Shown here in pieces: positions 35,792 through 45,594 of a DNA stretch of 64,000 bases; the stretch's first letter is position 1; each line of letters opens with the position of its first letter. A program made the position numbers and the translations under genes. The notes below the pieces were generated by a model. The model searched no databases. It saw nothing but the letters and a program-made list of their open reading frames with translations, and was not told the origin of the DNA. The stretch is from Marinobacter sp. HL-58 (GTDB taxonomy: Bacteria > Pseudomonadota > Gammaproteobacteria > Pseudomonadales > Oleiphilaceae): contig NZ_LIHP01000001.1 of NCBI RefSeq assembly GCF_001314605.1, positions 1-64,000 of the forward strand, given 5' to 3'.

Positions 35792-37468
35792 TCAGGCCTG
35801 ACGAACACCGGGCTGGTGCTGTTTCAGAATGGCATCAGCCATCTGATCCAGAATGGCAATTTCATCTTCGATACCCTCATCCGCCGACAGTTCCCGCTGT
35901 TCCTTGAGTATGTCCGCCAGGATTTCTTTGGTGGTCAGCGGGTTGGCCAGTACCACCCGGAAGACGATACAGGGGAAGTGGAAGTAGCTTGCAGGCTCCA
36001 GGCGGGTCCGGGAGACGAAGGCTTTACCGCGTTCACGCTGGGTTTTCTGGATGAACTTGGTGATGCGGTTCAGGCAGGTGTTGAGCCGTTCAGCCTGCAG
36101 TGAGTCGGCTACGGCCAGTGCCTGCTGGACCTTTGCGGGGCAGTAGCGATAGGTGAGAATGTTGAGCTCGGGTCTGGTGATGAGCTCGAAATCCGCCTCG
36201 GCGTCGATCATTTCCGCAAAGGTTCTGGCCTTGTCGATGCCCTGGTCGATGAGGATTTCGTACCCTTCCCGCGCCAGTATCTTCAGCCCCGACTGGATCA
36301 GCATGGACATGCCCGGCCGTGAACCTTCCAGGGTTGTGCTGCCCAGGTCCCGGGAACCCTTACGGATGATGTACTGGGCGTGGTGTTCAACTGCACTTGC
36401 CAGGCTGGGATCGCGGAACACCACCAGCCCCGCGCCCATTGGCACATAGAGCTGTTTATGGGCGTCGAAGGTTACCGAGTCTGCCTTTTCAATGCCCCTC
36501 ATCAGGTGCCGATGGGTGCGGGAGAACAGGGTTGGCCCGCCCCAGGCGGCGTCTACATGGAAGTGGGCGCCGAATTCCCGGGCGATGTCGGCCATGGCGT
36601 CGAGGGGGTCGACATTGCCGGTTTCAGTCGTGCCGGCAATCCCGCAGATGGCCATCACCCGGATTTTCTGGCGGTGCAGCTCCAGGCATTTTTCCCGCAG
36701 GGCGTCGGTGTTGATGCGGTTGTCGTCGTCGGTATCGACAGGCACCAGGAAGTCACGGCCCAGGCCGAGTACATCGGCGGCTTTGCGCAGGGAGTAGTGG
36801 CCCCGGCGGGATACCAGGATGGCGGCCCCTTCGCAGCCATAATAGCGCAGTGCCCGGAACAGGCCTTCCTGGTGGATGCCGCGGAAGCTGCCCTCCGCCG
36901 GGAAGGCGTTGTTGCGGGCCACCCAGAGTGCCGTCAGGTTGGCAACGGTGCCACCGGAGCACATGGCGCCAAGGGCGTACCGGGGGTCATGCATCCACTT
37001 GCGGTAGAAGGCGCCGTCCTGTTCGTAGACCAGGCGGTGGATCATGCCCAGTACCTGGCGCTCCATGGGGGTAAACGCCTTGGAGGTTTCGGTTTTGACC
37101 AGGTTCTGGTTGAGGGCAATCATGATTTTGGACAGCGGCAGCATGAAGTAGGGCAATGCCGATGTCATGTGGCCGATAAAGCTGGGAGAAGCGGTGTGTA
37201 CGGAGTTGGCCACCAGCTTGTCCAGCAGGAACTGGGCCTGTTCGGAGACGAATATGGGTTTCTCGGGAATGGCATAGTCCGAGAAGTCTTTCTCGACGTC
37301 GGAAAGGTCTTTTTCAACCGCAACGATGTGTTCCTGGAGGAATCCTGCCAGGTTGCGGGAGATGTTCTGGTCAATCCGGCTCAGTGTGGATTCAGGTGCC
37401 TCGGGCACGGTGAATACACGGTACATGGCTTCTACCGAAGCCTGGGCGGATTTTTTCTTTCCGGTCAT
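35792..37468 (-). CDS. panP: PLP-dependent aspartate 1-decarboxylase, PanP type
   Basis: 558-aa group II pyridoxal phosphate decarboxylase. The length and sequence style match PanP, which makes beta-alanine from aspartate for pantothenate/CoA synthesis in Vibrio and relatives. The PLP Lys is in TFDAHKQLYVPMG. The upstream Asp-containing HFHVDAAWGG and SGGTVANLTAL (cofactor phosphate region) are intact. The frame starts at GTG 37477; I use the ATG at 37468. A glutamate or other amino-acid decarboxylase role is the alternative. It is separated from the DUF503 gene by about 120 bp. Confidence 0.85.
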   Translation of the reverse strand: MTGKKKSAQASVEAMYRVFTVPEAPESTLSRIDQNISRNLAGFLQEHIVAVEKDLSDVEKDFSDYAIPEKPIFVSEQAQFLLDKLVANSVHTASPSFIGHMTSALPYFMLPLSKIMIALNQNLVKTETSKAFTPMERQVLGMIHRLVYEQDGAFYRKWMHDPRYALGAMCSGGTVANLTALWVARNNAFPAEGSFRGIHQEGLFRALRYYGCEGAAILVSRRGHYSLRKAADVLGLGRDFLVPVDTDDDNRINTDALREKCLELHRQKIRVMAICGIAGTTETGNVDPLDAMADIAREFGAHFHVDAAWGGPTLFSRTHRHLMRGIEKADSVTFDAHKQLYVPMGAGLVVFRDPSLASAVEHHAQYIIRKGSRDLGSTTLEGSRPGMSMLIQSGLKILAREGYEILIDQGIDKARTFAEMIDAEADFELITRPELNILTYRYCPAKVQQALAVADSLQAERLNTCLNRITKFIQKTQRERGKAFVSRTRLEPASYFHFPCIVFRVVLANPLTTKEILADILKEQRELSADEGIEDEIAILDQMADAILKQHQPGVRQA

Positions 37469-37594
37469 AGGTGCCACACACTATCAGTGGTCATTCGCAA
37501 AGCCTGTCCCGGGCGTTCCGTTCTCCCTGAGGGGGCGTAGTATACGGTGTCGTGAAACCATACGCTACAGCATGGTCTCTGCCCGGCGGGAGGG

Positions 37595-37936
37595 TCAAAG
37601 TATCTCCCGGTGTACCTCCAGTATGGCAGCGTCGACGCGTTCCTGTATGGCTTTTTCTATCTGGTCCAGGCGCTGGGATATCTGTTGCGATGAGCCGCCA
37701 AGGGCCGCGATGGTCCAGGTGGCGCAGTCGACGGCGTCCTGGTCGGCGGTTTCGGCCACGGCCAGGTCGGGTTCCTTGCCCCAGATGGCTTTCATGGCGG
37801 TGAAGGCCTTGCGTTTGGCTTTGAGGTCTTCGCAGGCGTAGAGCTGGAAGTGCAGGGTGAGGATGCCTACGTGCGGGGTGATGACGGGGTGCTGGGTGTT
37901 GCCTTGGTTCAGGAGCTTTCTCAGGGCTTCGGACAT
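37595..37936 (-). CDS. DUF503 (YlxP-like) family protein
   Basis: 113-aa protein. VGILTLHFQLYACEDLKAKRK, then AVAETADQDAVDCATWTIAALGG matches the DUF503/YlxP pattern (VGVLTLEL...SLKDKR...VAEVDHQD). YlxP is linked to ribosome-binding-factor operons in Firmicutes, but its function is not established. Here it stands between the acyl-CoA dehydrogenase and panP genes on the same strand. A GGAAG site precedes the ATG, and a palindromic element begins 25 bp upstream of the start, so it may lie in the 5' leader. Confidence 0.75.
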   Translation of the reverse strand: MSEALRKLLNQGNTQHPVITPHVGILTLHFQLYACEDLKAKRKAFTAMKAIWGKEPDLAVAETADQDAVDCATWTIAALGGSSQQISQRLDQIEKAIQERVDAAILEVHREIL

Positions 37937-37961
37937 TTCTTTGCTTCCGGCTATGGTGCAG

Positions 37962-38071
37962 GAACCAGCGGGGGATGGCTTTCCAAAACACGCTCAAGCA
38001 CATCCCTGTGGCGCTTGGGCTCCGCCATCCATGGCTCCGCACAGTTTTGGAAAGCCATCCCCCACTGGTTC
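37962..38071. repeat. Structured palindromic element, copy 2
   Basis: A 28 bp inverted repeat with one mismatch: arms 37962-37989 and 38044-38071, starting GAACCAGCGGGGGATGG. It encloses a 54 bp centre beginning ACGCTCAAGCACATCC. Two internal hairpins are present: CACA-TCCC-TGTG (37999-38010) and GCCA-TCCA-TGGC (38024-38035). It lies 61 bp past the stop of the minus-strand acyl-CoA dehydrogenase gene and 25 bp before the DUF503 start. Same orientation as copy 1. Confidence 0.9.
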
Positions 38072-38131
38072 GCGAACTTTTCAGTTAGAGTCCGCTTCGT
38101 CAGGCAATCAGTGCGGCCTGGCGAATCTCTT

Positions 38132-39835
38132 CTAGCCTACTACAGGCGTTGCCCGTTTGATAATGGCCGCCGGGTTGGTGCCGGAGGGCAGATTGCCGTA
38201 GTTGAGGCCGCCGTTGTGTTCCAGGCGGGAGGCGCAGAAGGCGTCGGCGACGGCGGGGTCGGAGTTTCTGATCAGCAGGGATGACTGCATCAGCAGGGCC
38301 AGGCGGTCCACCAGGTTGCGGGCGCGGTATTCGAAGTCGCTGATGTCGGCGAAGTCGTTCTGCAACTGGGCCAGGAACCGGTCGAAGCGGGTGTCGATGC
38401 CACGGGCTTCGGCGGCTTCGCTGAAGAAGGCGTCCAGGGTGTCGGGTTCTTTCTGCAGGGCGCGCAGGGTGTCCAGGCACTGGACGTTGCCGCTGCCTTC
38501 CCAGATGGCGTTGACCGGTGACTCCCGCAGCAGGCGGGGCATGATGCAGTCTTCCATCACGCCGCTGCCGCCGATGCATTCCATGGCTTCGTAGGCGTGG
38601 TTCGGTGTGCGTTTGCAGATCCAGTATTTGCCGACGGGGGTGGCCAGGCGGGCCAGCAGGCGTTCGTGTTCCAGGTGCTGGTTGTCCAGTGAGCGGGCAA
38701 TGCGCATGGTGTAGGCGAGAGCCGCTTCGCTTTCCAGCGCCAGGTCGGCCAGTACGTTCTGCATCAGGGGCTGTTCGCTCAGGCGGTTGCCAAAGGCGCT
38801 GCGGTGATGGCAATGGTGGCTGGCCTGGGCCAGGGCCTGGCGCATGCCGGCGGAGCTGCCGATCATGCAGTCGAAGCGGGTCATGGCGACCATTTCGATG
38901 ATAGTGGGCACGCCGCGGCCTTCCTCACCGACCATCCACGCCAGAGCACCACGCAGTTCCGCTTCGCTGGAGGCGTTGGCGATGTTGCCCATCTTGTTTT
39001 TCAGGCGCTGGACCTGCCAGGGGTTTTTGCTGCCGTCCGGGCGCCAGCGGGGCATCAGGAAGCAGGACAGGCCGCTTTTGGTCTGGGCCAGTACCAGGAA
39101 GGCATCGCACATGGGGGCGGATACAAACCATTTGTGGCCGACCAGTTCATAGGCCTGGCCCGGGCCTTCGGCACCTGTGGCATAGGCGCGGGTGGTATTG
39201 GCCCTGACATCGCTGCCGCCCTGTTTTTCGGTCATCGCCATGCCGATGGTGACTGACTGTTTCTCGCTGTCTGGCAGGTTGCGCGGGTCGTAGCTGTTGG
39301 CGAGGATCTTGTCTTCCCAGATGGCTGCCAGTTCCGGTTGCTTGCGGATGGACGGGATGGCGGCAAAGGTCATGGTAATGGGGCAGCAGTGGGCCGCTTC
39401 CACCTGGGAGTGCATGTAGTATTTGGCAGCCCTTGCAACGTGGGCGCCTGTTCCCGGGTTGGTCCAGGGGCTGCTGTGCAGGCCGTTTTCCATGGCGGTG
39501 GCCATGAGCTGGTGGTAAGCCGGGTGGAAGTCCACCTGGTCAATCCGGTGCCCGAAGCGGTCATGGGTATTGAACACCGGTTTGTTCTCGTTGGCACGGA
39601 AGCCCAGCTCAATGGTTTCGGCAGCACCGGCAAGGGTTCCGAACCGCTTCAGATCAGCGGTAGCGCCCGCCGCGCCTTCCCGCACCACCGCTTCCTGCAG
39701 GGCCCTGTCCTGTTCAAACAGGCTGTAATTCTCCAGGGCCGGGGGTTGGTTGAAAACCTCATGGGTGACGGCCAGGTAGCGGTCGTTACCGGCAGGGCGG
39801 GTGTTGTCCTCTGGCAGTGGCTGGCGGGCGTTCAT
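38132..39835 (-). CDS. AidB-like acyl-CoA dehydrogenase
   Basis: 567-aa flavoprotein of the acyl-CoA dehydrogenase superfamily, AidB subgroup. Family marks are IGMAMTEKQGGSDVRAN (FAD/substrate loop), HKWFVSAPMCDAF, and YEAMECIGGSGVMED, then RESPVNAIWEGSGN near the C-terminus (catalytic Glu region). The length is that of AidB (~540-570 aa) rather than ordinary ACADs (~380 aa). AidB has isovaleryl-CoA dehydrogenase and DNA-binding activity in E. coli; the substrate here is unknown. An ideal AGGAGGT site precedes the ATG at 39835; the frame is open a little further. It starts 2 bp after the TetR stop, so it is co-transcribed with and probably controlled by that regulator. Confidence 0.9.
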   Translation of the reverse strand: MNARQPLPEDNTRPAGNDRYLAVTHEVFNQPPALENYSLFEQDRALQEAVVREGAAGATADLKRFGTLAGAAETIELGFRANENKPVFNTHDRFGHRIDQVDFHPAYHQLMATAMENGLHSSPWTNPGTGAHVARAAKYYMHSQVEAAHCCPITMTFAAIPSIRKQPELAAIWEDKILANSYDPRNLPDSEKQSVTIGMAMTEKQGGSDVRANTTRAYATGAEGPGQAYELVGHKWFVSAPMCDAFLVLAQTKSGLSCFLMPRWRPDGSKNPWQVQRLKNKMGNIANASSEAELRGALAWMVGEEGRGVPTIIEMVAMTRFDCMIGSSAGMRQALAQASHHCHHRSAFGNRLSEQPLMQNVLADLALESEAALAYTMRIARSLDNQHLEHERLLARLATPVGKYWICKRTPNHAYEAMECIGGSGVMEDCIMPRLLRESPVNAIWEGSGNVQCLDTLRALQKEPDTLDAFFSEAAEARGIDTRFDRFLAQLQNDFADISDFEYRARNLVDRLALLMQSSLLIRNSDPAVADAFCASRLEHNGGLNYGNLPSGTNPAAIIKRATPVVG

Positions 39836-39837
39836 CT

Positions 39838-40470
39838 TTACCTCCTGGTGCCAGTCAACCCCTGCATGCAAAAGCAAATGATGGAGTCGACCAGCGGATT
39901 GTGATCGTTGTTATCTGCCTGGTGCGCGCCGCTGGCATGGGCCGGTGACAACGGGCCTACCAGGCTTTCAGCAATGGCACCTACCAGGCAGGTGCTGCTT
40001 TGCCTGGCGTCCTGGCCGGGAAGGCTGCCTTCGCCGATGCCCTCCCGGATTGCCCGTTCAAACAGCTCGGCGTAAGCCCTGCGGAACTTGAGTCGCTCTT
40101 CTTCCACTTTCGGGTCCACCGGTTCGGCGATCAGTGACCAGGCCATAACCGGCCCTCTCAGGGCGCGTTCCGCGAACTGCCGCAGGGCCGCTTCCAGGCG
40201 GATGACTGCGTTGCCGTCAGTGGCCAGTGCTTCAGCAACCTTGTCCACTTCCCGCTGTGTTGCAATCCTGAAGATCTCAGCAAACAGGTGTTCCTTGGAC
40301 TCAAAGTGCCTGTAGATGGTTCCTGTGGCGACCCCTGCACACGACGCGATGCGGGTTATCTGTGCGCTGCGAAAGCCGCCGGTAGAGACACATTCATAGG
40401 TACATTCAATGATACGCTTGCGGGCCTCTGCCTTGCGATTGCGCATCTTTTCCGTTTCCCGGTATGCCAT
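39838..40470 (-). CDS. TetR-family regulator of the acyl-CoA dehydrogenase operon
   Basis: 210-aa repressor. The helix-turn-helix is at about residues 35-60 (ITRIASCAGVATGTIYRHFESKEHLFAEIF). The C-terminal ligand domain is variable, as usual. The stop is 2 bp before the acyl-CoA dehydrogenase ATG, so the two form an operon. A palindrome lies in the promoter immediately upstream, pointing to autoregulation. The inducer may be an acyl-CoA, by analogy with other TetR regulators of fatty-acid genes (inference). Confidence 0.88.
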   Translation of the reverse strand: MAYRETEKMRNRKAEARKRIIECTYECVSTGGFRSAQITRIASCAGVATGTIYRHFESKEHLFAEIFRIATQREVDKVAEALATDGNAVIRLEAALRQFAERALRGPVMAWSLIAEPVDPKVEEERLKFRRAYAELFERAIREGIGEGSLPGQDARQSSTCLVGAIAESLVGPLSPAHASGAHQADNNDHNPLVDSIICFCMQGLTGTRR

Positions 40471-40487
40471 GCGGGTTCCTTATAAGC

Positions 40488-40516
40488 AGTGAATCACTAT
40501 TCATTCTTTGTGTCAA
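40488..40516 (-). promoter_or_regulatory. Promoter and putative operator of the TetR-acyl-CoA dehydrogenase operon
   Basis: On the minus strand TTGACA (40516-40511), a perfect -35, is followed after 17 bp by TTCACT (40493-40488), a weak -10. Between and over the -10 lies the dyad TGAAT-CACT-ATTCA (40490-40503), placed where a repressor would block RNA polymerase. It lies about 20 bp before the TetR ATG. Confidence 0.6.
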
Positions 40517-40739
40517 TCAATCACGCCCCACAGTCTGGTTCATATTGTTCTTTAAAAACAGCGCTGTGGAATCTGTTACAAAAAATTACAAAAAAAGCAT
40601 TCTGGCGAAATGGCGTTGCAACCGAAAGCAGATTATAAAGACGCCAAGACGGGCAGTAAGGTAGGCCCGCCGAGACGGAGCCGCCCGCCGGAACAGGCTT
40701 GGTGCGCTCGTTGTGCTGTTTTCGTTGATGGAGGAAATC

Positions 40740-40961
40740 ATGAGCGAATTCGACGAAAGCAATCTGGAGCAATCCGGTAGCTGGACACAAGACAGCGACG
40801 ATACACATTCCATCGCCGGCCGGGCACGTATTCGCGCCCAGCTCCAGCAGGACATTGAATCGTTTCTGAGCCAGGGCGGCAAAATTCAGGAAGTTGATAC
40901 GGCATTCCGTTCGGATTCCCCCCGAAAAGTGGATGTCGGTTTCAATAATCGCTCCCTCTGA
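40740..40961 (+). CDS. SutA-like RNA polymerase-binding regulator
   Basis: 73-aa acidic protein. The N-terminal ~25 residues are rich in Asp, Glu and Ser. The rest, IRAQLQQDIESFLSQGGKIQEV (residues 31-52) and a basic tail ending in GFNNRSL, resembles the C-terminal half of Pseudomonas SutA (EEFLARGGKVQEI...). SutA binds RNA polymerase and promotes transcription in slow growth. A GGAGG site precedes the ATG at 40740. The gene is alone, with a 269 bp upstream gap, most of it available as a leader. The similarity is short, so orthology is probable rather than certain. Confidence 0.65.
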   Translation: MSEFDESNLEQSGSWTQDSDDTHSIAGRARIRAQLQQDIESFLSQGGKIQEVDTAFRSDSPRKVDVGFNNRSL

Positions 40962-41141
40962 GTTTTCCGGGCGGCAGCTTTCTGGCTGTCGCCCGTCAAG
41001 TTCCGATGTTTTGTAATTGTTTTTGAAACTGGTCTCACCCCAGCACTCTTCGTTCCTTTATGCTGCCCCTGGCAGGATAGCCGTTTTTTAGCTTCATAAC
41101 TGCTATTCAGGCCGCATTTCATCGGTAAACAGGCAGCATCC

Positions 41142-42170
41142 ATGAGTCGATTTCTCCGCTTTGCCACCCTGGTACTTCTTGCCGTGGCCGCCGTATCGGC
41201 GGGTACGGTTGTTTATTTCAGTGATCAACCCGAGGCATCCGGTAATCGTGCTGCTGCCGTTGATGCCAATGCCGCGCCCGCACTTGCGGATGGCATGGGG
41301 CAGCAGAATGAGTCGCCATCAGAACTGGTTGGCAACGCAGATAACCCGGTGCCGGATGAACTGCCGGCCTCACTGGAGGGAACGAGCCTGCCAGGCGGCT
41401 GGGCGAAAACGGACAGTCATGGCTCACTGATACCCACACCGCAATTGCGGCAGTTATTTGAATACTACCTGGCAGCGCTCGGTGAGGAGACTCTGCCCCA
41501 GCTGATTGCCCGTATAGAGCAGGCGCTTGCCCGCCTTGATGAACCCGCCCGTTCCGAGGCGATGGACATTCTGGGGAACTATCTGGACTACAAGCTGGCT
41601 CTGGGTGACCTGGAAGCCAGCTACGACAATTCGGCAGCCCTGAGTGCCGAGGAAATGCAGCAGCAAATGGCCGAGATCCGGGCTTTACGGCGAAGCTGGA
41701 TGGATGCCCGAACCGCCGATGCCTTTTTTGCCAGTGACGAGGCGGTGGACCAGTTTCAGGTTGAACAGTTGCGGATAAGAACCGATGAGTCGCTCTCCGA
41801 TGAGCAGCGGGAGCAGGCCCTCGCGAAGGCTGAGCAGTCACTGCCTGAACCCCTGCGCGAGGCGCGCCGGGAAACCCGCAAGTTTGCGGATTACCAGCAG
41901 GCCCGCACGGAGTTTGCTGATGACCCGGAGGCCCTGCGCGCCTGGCGTGAAGAACGTTTTGGTGAAGAGGCCTCCCGGCAACTGGAAGCGGCCGAAGCAG
42001 AACAGCAGGCGTGGGAACAGAAATGGCAGGCGTACAGTGAGGAGCTTGCCGGCCTGGAAGACCTGGGGGTTTCCGGTCCGGAGCGGGAGGCCGCCATTGA
42101 CTCGCTCAGGGATGAGTACTTCGAGGGCGCCGAAAAGCTGCGTGCGGAAGCCCTGGATTCCATCCGGTAA
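41142..42170 (+). CDS. lifO: Lipase-specific foldase (lipase chaperone)
   Basis: 342-aa membrane-anchored periplasmic chaperone. One N-terminal helix (about residues 5-22) anchors it. A variable Ala/Asn/Pro-rich linker precedes the folding domain, which starts LPGGWAKTDSHGSLIPTPQLRQLFEYYLAALGE. This segment (quoted part near residues 85-120) carries the RxxFxYxLxALGE motif diagnostic for Lif proteins. The rest is helical with many Glu, Ala and Arg. Lif proteins fold a partner lipase before type II secretion and are normally encoded right after it. Here no lipase gene is adjacent on either side. Confidence 0.88.
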   Translation: MSRFLRFATLVLLAVAAVSAGTVVYFSDQPEASGNRAAAVDANAAPALADGMGQQNESPSELVGNADNPVPDELPASLEGTSLPGGWAKTDSHGSLIPTPQLRQLFEYYLAALGEETLPQLIARIEQALARLDEPARSEAMDILGNYLDYKLALGDLEASYDNSAALSAEEMQQQMAEIRALRRSWMDARTADAFFASDEAVDQFQVEQLRIRTDESLSDEQREQALAKAEQSLPEPLREARRETRKFADYQQARTEFADDPEALRAWREERFGEEASRQLEAAEAEQQAWEQKWQAYSEELAGLEDLGVSGPEREAAIDSLRDEYFEGAEKLRAEALDSIR

Positions 42171-42251
42171 TATTCCGGTCATCCGGCCATGGTAGCCTGA
42201 ACCTGTGGATCAGCGGCGGGCCCTGCCACCGCCGCTTGCGGGCGTGTATGA

Positions 42252-43337
<1,086 letters not shown>

Positions 43338-43396
43338 CAGGCTACAGTCACAATCAGGGGGCCGTACCGGAACCCTGGCAATGGAAGCAGTGAACA

Positions 43397-45535
43397 ATGA
43401 GTACTGATTCTGCAAACGATCTGAAGGCGGTTGATACCCGGAATGTGCCCGCCCCGGTGGAAGTGCCGGCACCTGGCAACGATGTTGACGTGGCCGCCCA
43501 GGAAAATTACTTCAATCGCGAGTTGAGCCAGCTTCAGTTCAATTATCGCGTGCTCAAGCAGGCTCTGGATACCACCCACCCCCTGATCAACCGGCTGATG
43601 TTCTGCTGTATTTTCAGCAGCAACATGGACGAGTTCTTCGAGATCCGCGTCGCCGGTCTGCGCCAGCAGATCAAGTATGGGCGGGAAACCCTGGGTTCCG
43701 ACGGCATGATGCCGGAGCAGGTGCTGGGCGAAATCAGCCGCGTGGCGCACGAATACATCCGGGAACAGTACGACATCATCAATAACGTGCTGATCCCCGA
43801 AATGGAACAGGAGAACATCCACTTTGTGCGGCGCCGGGAGTGGACGGAGGCCCAGGCTGACTGGGTTCGTCGGTATTTCGATGAGGAAATCCTGCCGGTA
43901 GTCAGCCCGATCGGTCTTGACCCGTCACATCCGTTCCCGCGCCTGGTGAACAAGAGCCTCAACTTTATTGTCGAGCTTGATGGCAAAGACGCCTTTGGCC
44001 GGGAAACCGGCATGGCCATTGTGCCGGCACCGCGTTCGTTACCCCGCCTGGTGCGGCTTCCGGACGATGTGTGCAACGGCGGCGATAACCTGGTGTTCCT
44101 GTCGTCGATGATTCACGCCCATGCCGATGAGCTGTTCCCGGGCATGGAAGTGAAGGGATGCTACCAGTTCCGGCTGACCCGTAACGCCGACCTCGAGCTG
44201 GAAGACGACCTTGAAGACCTGGCCTCCGCCCTGCGTGGTGAGCTGCTCAGCCGGCGTTTCGGCGATGGCGTGCGGCTGGAGGTGGCAGACAACTGCCCGG
44301 AAGAGCTGGTTCACTTCCTGCTTCGTGAATTCGGTCTCACCGAGCGGGATCTTTACCAGGTTCACGGCCCGGTAAACCTTACCCGCCTGATGGCGGTTGG
44401 CGGGCTGGTGGACCGCCAGGACCTGACCTATTCCGGCTTTTCACCGTCGATTCCGCGCCAGATCCGAACCAAAGAGACCATGTTCGACGCTATCCGAAAG
44501 CGTCCTTTGCTGTTATTGCATCCCTATGAGAACTTCAGCCCGGTGATTGATCTGTTGCGACAGGCCGCCAAGGATCCCCAGGTGCTGGCCATTCGCCAGA
44601 CCCTGTACCGGACCGGTGCCGACTCGGAAATCGTCGAAGCCCTGATGGATGCGGCCCGGCGCGGCAAGGAAGTGACGGCCATCATCGAGCTCAGGGCCCG
44701 GTTCAGCGAAGCAGAGAACCTGGAACTGGCAAGCCGGCTGCAGGAAGCCGGTGTGATCGTGGTCTATGGCGTGGTGGGCTACAAGACCCACGCCAAGATG
44801 ATCCTGATTGTGCGCCGGGAAGAAGGTAAGCTGCGCCGTTATGTCCACCTGGGCACGGGTAACTACCATGCCGGAAATGCCCGCCTGTACACCGACTACA
44901 GTTACATGACCTGTGATGAGTCCATTGGCGATGATGTCAACAAGCTGTTCCAGCAGCTCACCGGCATGGGCAAGGCACTGAAAATCAAGAAACTGTTTCA
45001 TTCCCCCTTCACCCTGCACAGCCGGTTGCTCGGGCTGGTGGACCGGGAGGCAGAGCTGGGCGAGAAAGGGCGTATCATCCTCAAGTTCAATGCCCTGACC
45101 GAGCGCGAACTGATCAAGGCATTGTACAGGGCGTCCCAGGCCGGTGTGAAAATCGACCTGATAATCCGCGGCATCTGCTGTCTTCGCCCCGAGGTGCCGG
45201 GGCTGTCGGAGAATATCCGGGTAAGATCGATCATCGGTCGTTTCCTGGAGCATACGCGGGTGTATTACTTCGGCAATAACGGCCGGCCGGAAGTCTACGG
45301 CTCCAGTGCCGATGGTATGGAGCGCAACCTGCTGAGCCGCGTGGAAACTGCCTTCCCCATCGAAGACCCGGCTCTGATCGCGAGAATGCGTGAGGACCTG
45401 GACACCTACCTGGCCGACAATTGCCAGTCATGGGTGTTGCAGCCGGATGGCAGTTACATACAGAATCAGCCGGCAGAGGGCGAGGCACGCCTGGCCTCCC
45501 AACTGGTCCTGCTTGAGCGCCTGACTGGAAACTAA
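43397..45535 (+). CDS. ppk1: Polyphosphate kinase 1
   Basis: 712-aa enzyme that reversibly makes polyphosphate from ATP at the membrane. The N-terminal domain begins YFNRELSQLQFNYRVLKQA. The first catalytic His is in VGYKTHAKMILIVRRE and the second in FLEHTRVYYFGN; IRQTLYRTG and LHLGTGNYH-type motifs (YVHLGTGNYHAGNA) are present. It is 59 bp after hemB and begins at ATG. No ppx is adjacent. No Pho box is seen upstream. Confidence 0.95.
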   Translation: MSTDSANDLKAVDTRNVPAPVEVPAPGNDVDVAAQENYFNRELSQLQFNYRVLKQALDTTHPLINRLMFCCIFSSNMDEFFEIRVAGLRQQIKYGRETLGSDGMMPEQVLGEISRVAHEYIREQYDIINNVLIPEMEQENIHFVRRREWTEAQADWVRRYFDEEILPVVSPIGLDPSHPFPRLVNKSLNFIVELDGKDAFGRETGMAIVPAPRSLPRLVRLPDDVCNGGDNLVFLSSMIHAHADELFPGMEVKGCYQFRLTRNADLELEDDLEDLASALRGELLSRRFGDGVRLEVADNCPEELVHFLLREFGLTERDLYQVHGPVNLTRLMAVGGLVDRQDLTYSGFSPSIPRQIRTKETMFDAIRKRPLLLLHPYENFSPVIDLLRQAAKDPQVLAIRQTLYRTGADSEIVEALMDAARRGKEVTAIIELRARFSEAENLELASRLQEAGVIVVYGVVGYKTHAKMILIVRREEGKLRRYVHLGTGNYHAGNARLYTDYSYMTCDESIGDDVNKLFQQLTGMGKALKIKKLFHSPFTLHSRLLGLVDREAELGEKGRIILKFNALTERELIKALYRASQAGVKIDLIIRGICCLRPEVPGLSENIRVRSIIGRFLEHTRVYYFGNNGRPEVYGSSADGMERNLLSRVETAFPIEDPALIARMREDLDTYLADNCQSWVLQPDGSYIQNQPAEGEARLASQLVLLERLTGN

Positions 45536-45541
45536 CATCAT

Positions 45542-45572
45542 CTCGTGCCACCGGGTGTAGCCGGGGCACGAG
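45542..45572 (+). promoter_or_regulatory. Intercistronic hairpin between ppk1 and the DUF945 gene
   Basis: CTCGTGCC (45542-45549) pairs with GGCACGAG (45565-45572), 7 bp after the ppk1 stop. There is no T-tract. It may be a weak terminator or an mRNA 3' stabiliser. Confidence 0.4.
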
Positions 45573-45594
45573 CGCTGTAACGGAGAACAAGTAG

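Noticed and set aside
40600..40625. Sigma-54 promoter before the SutA-like gene
   Set aside because: TGGC and TTGCA are present but the GG-to-GC spacing is 12 bp instead of the required 10.
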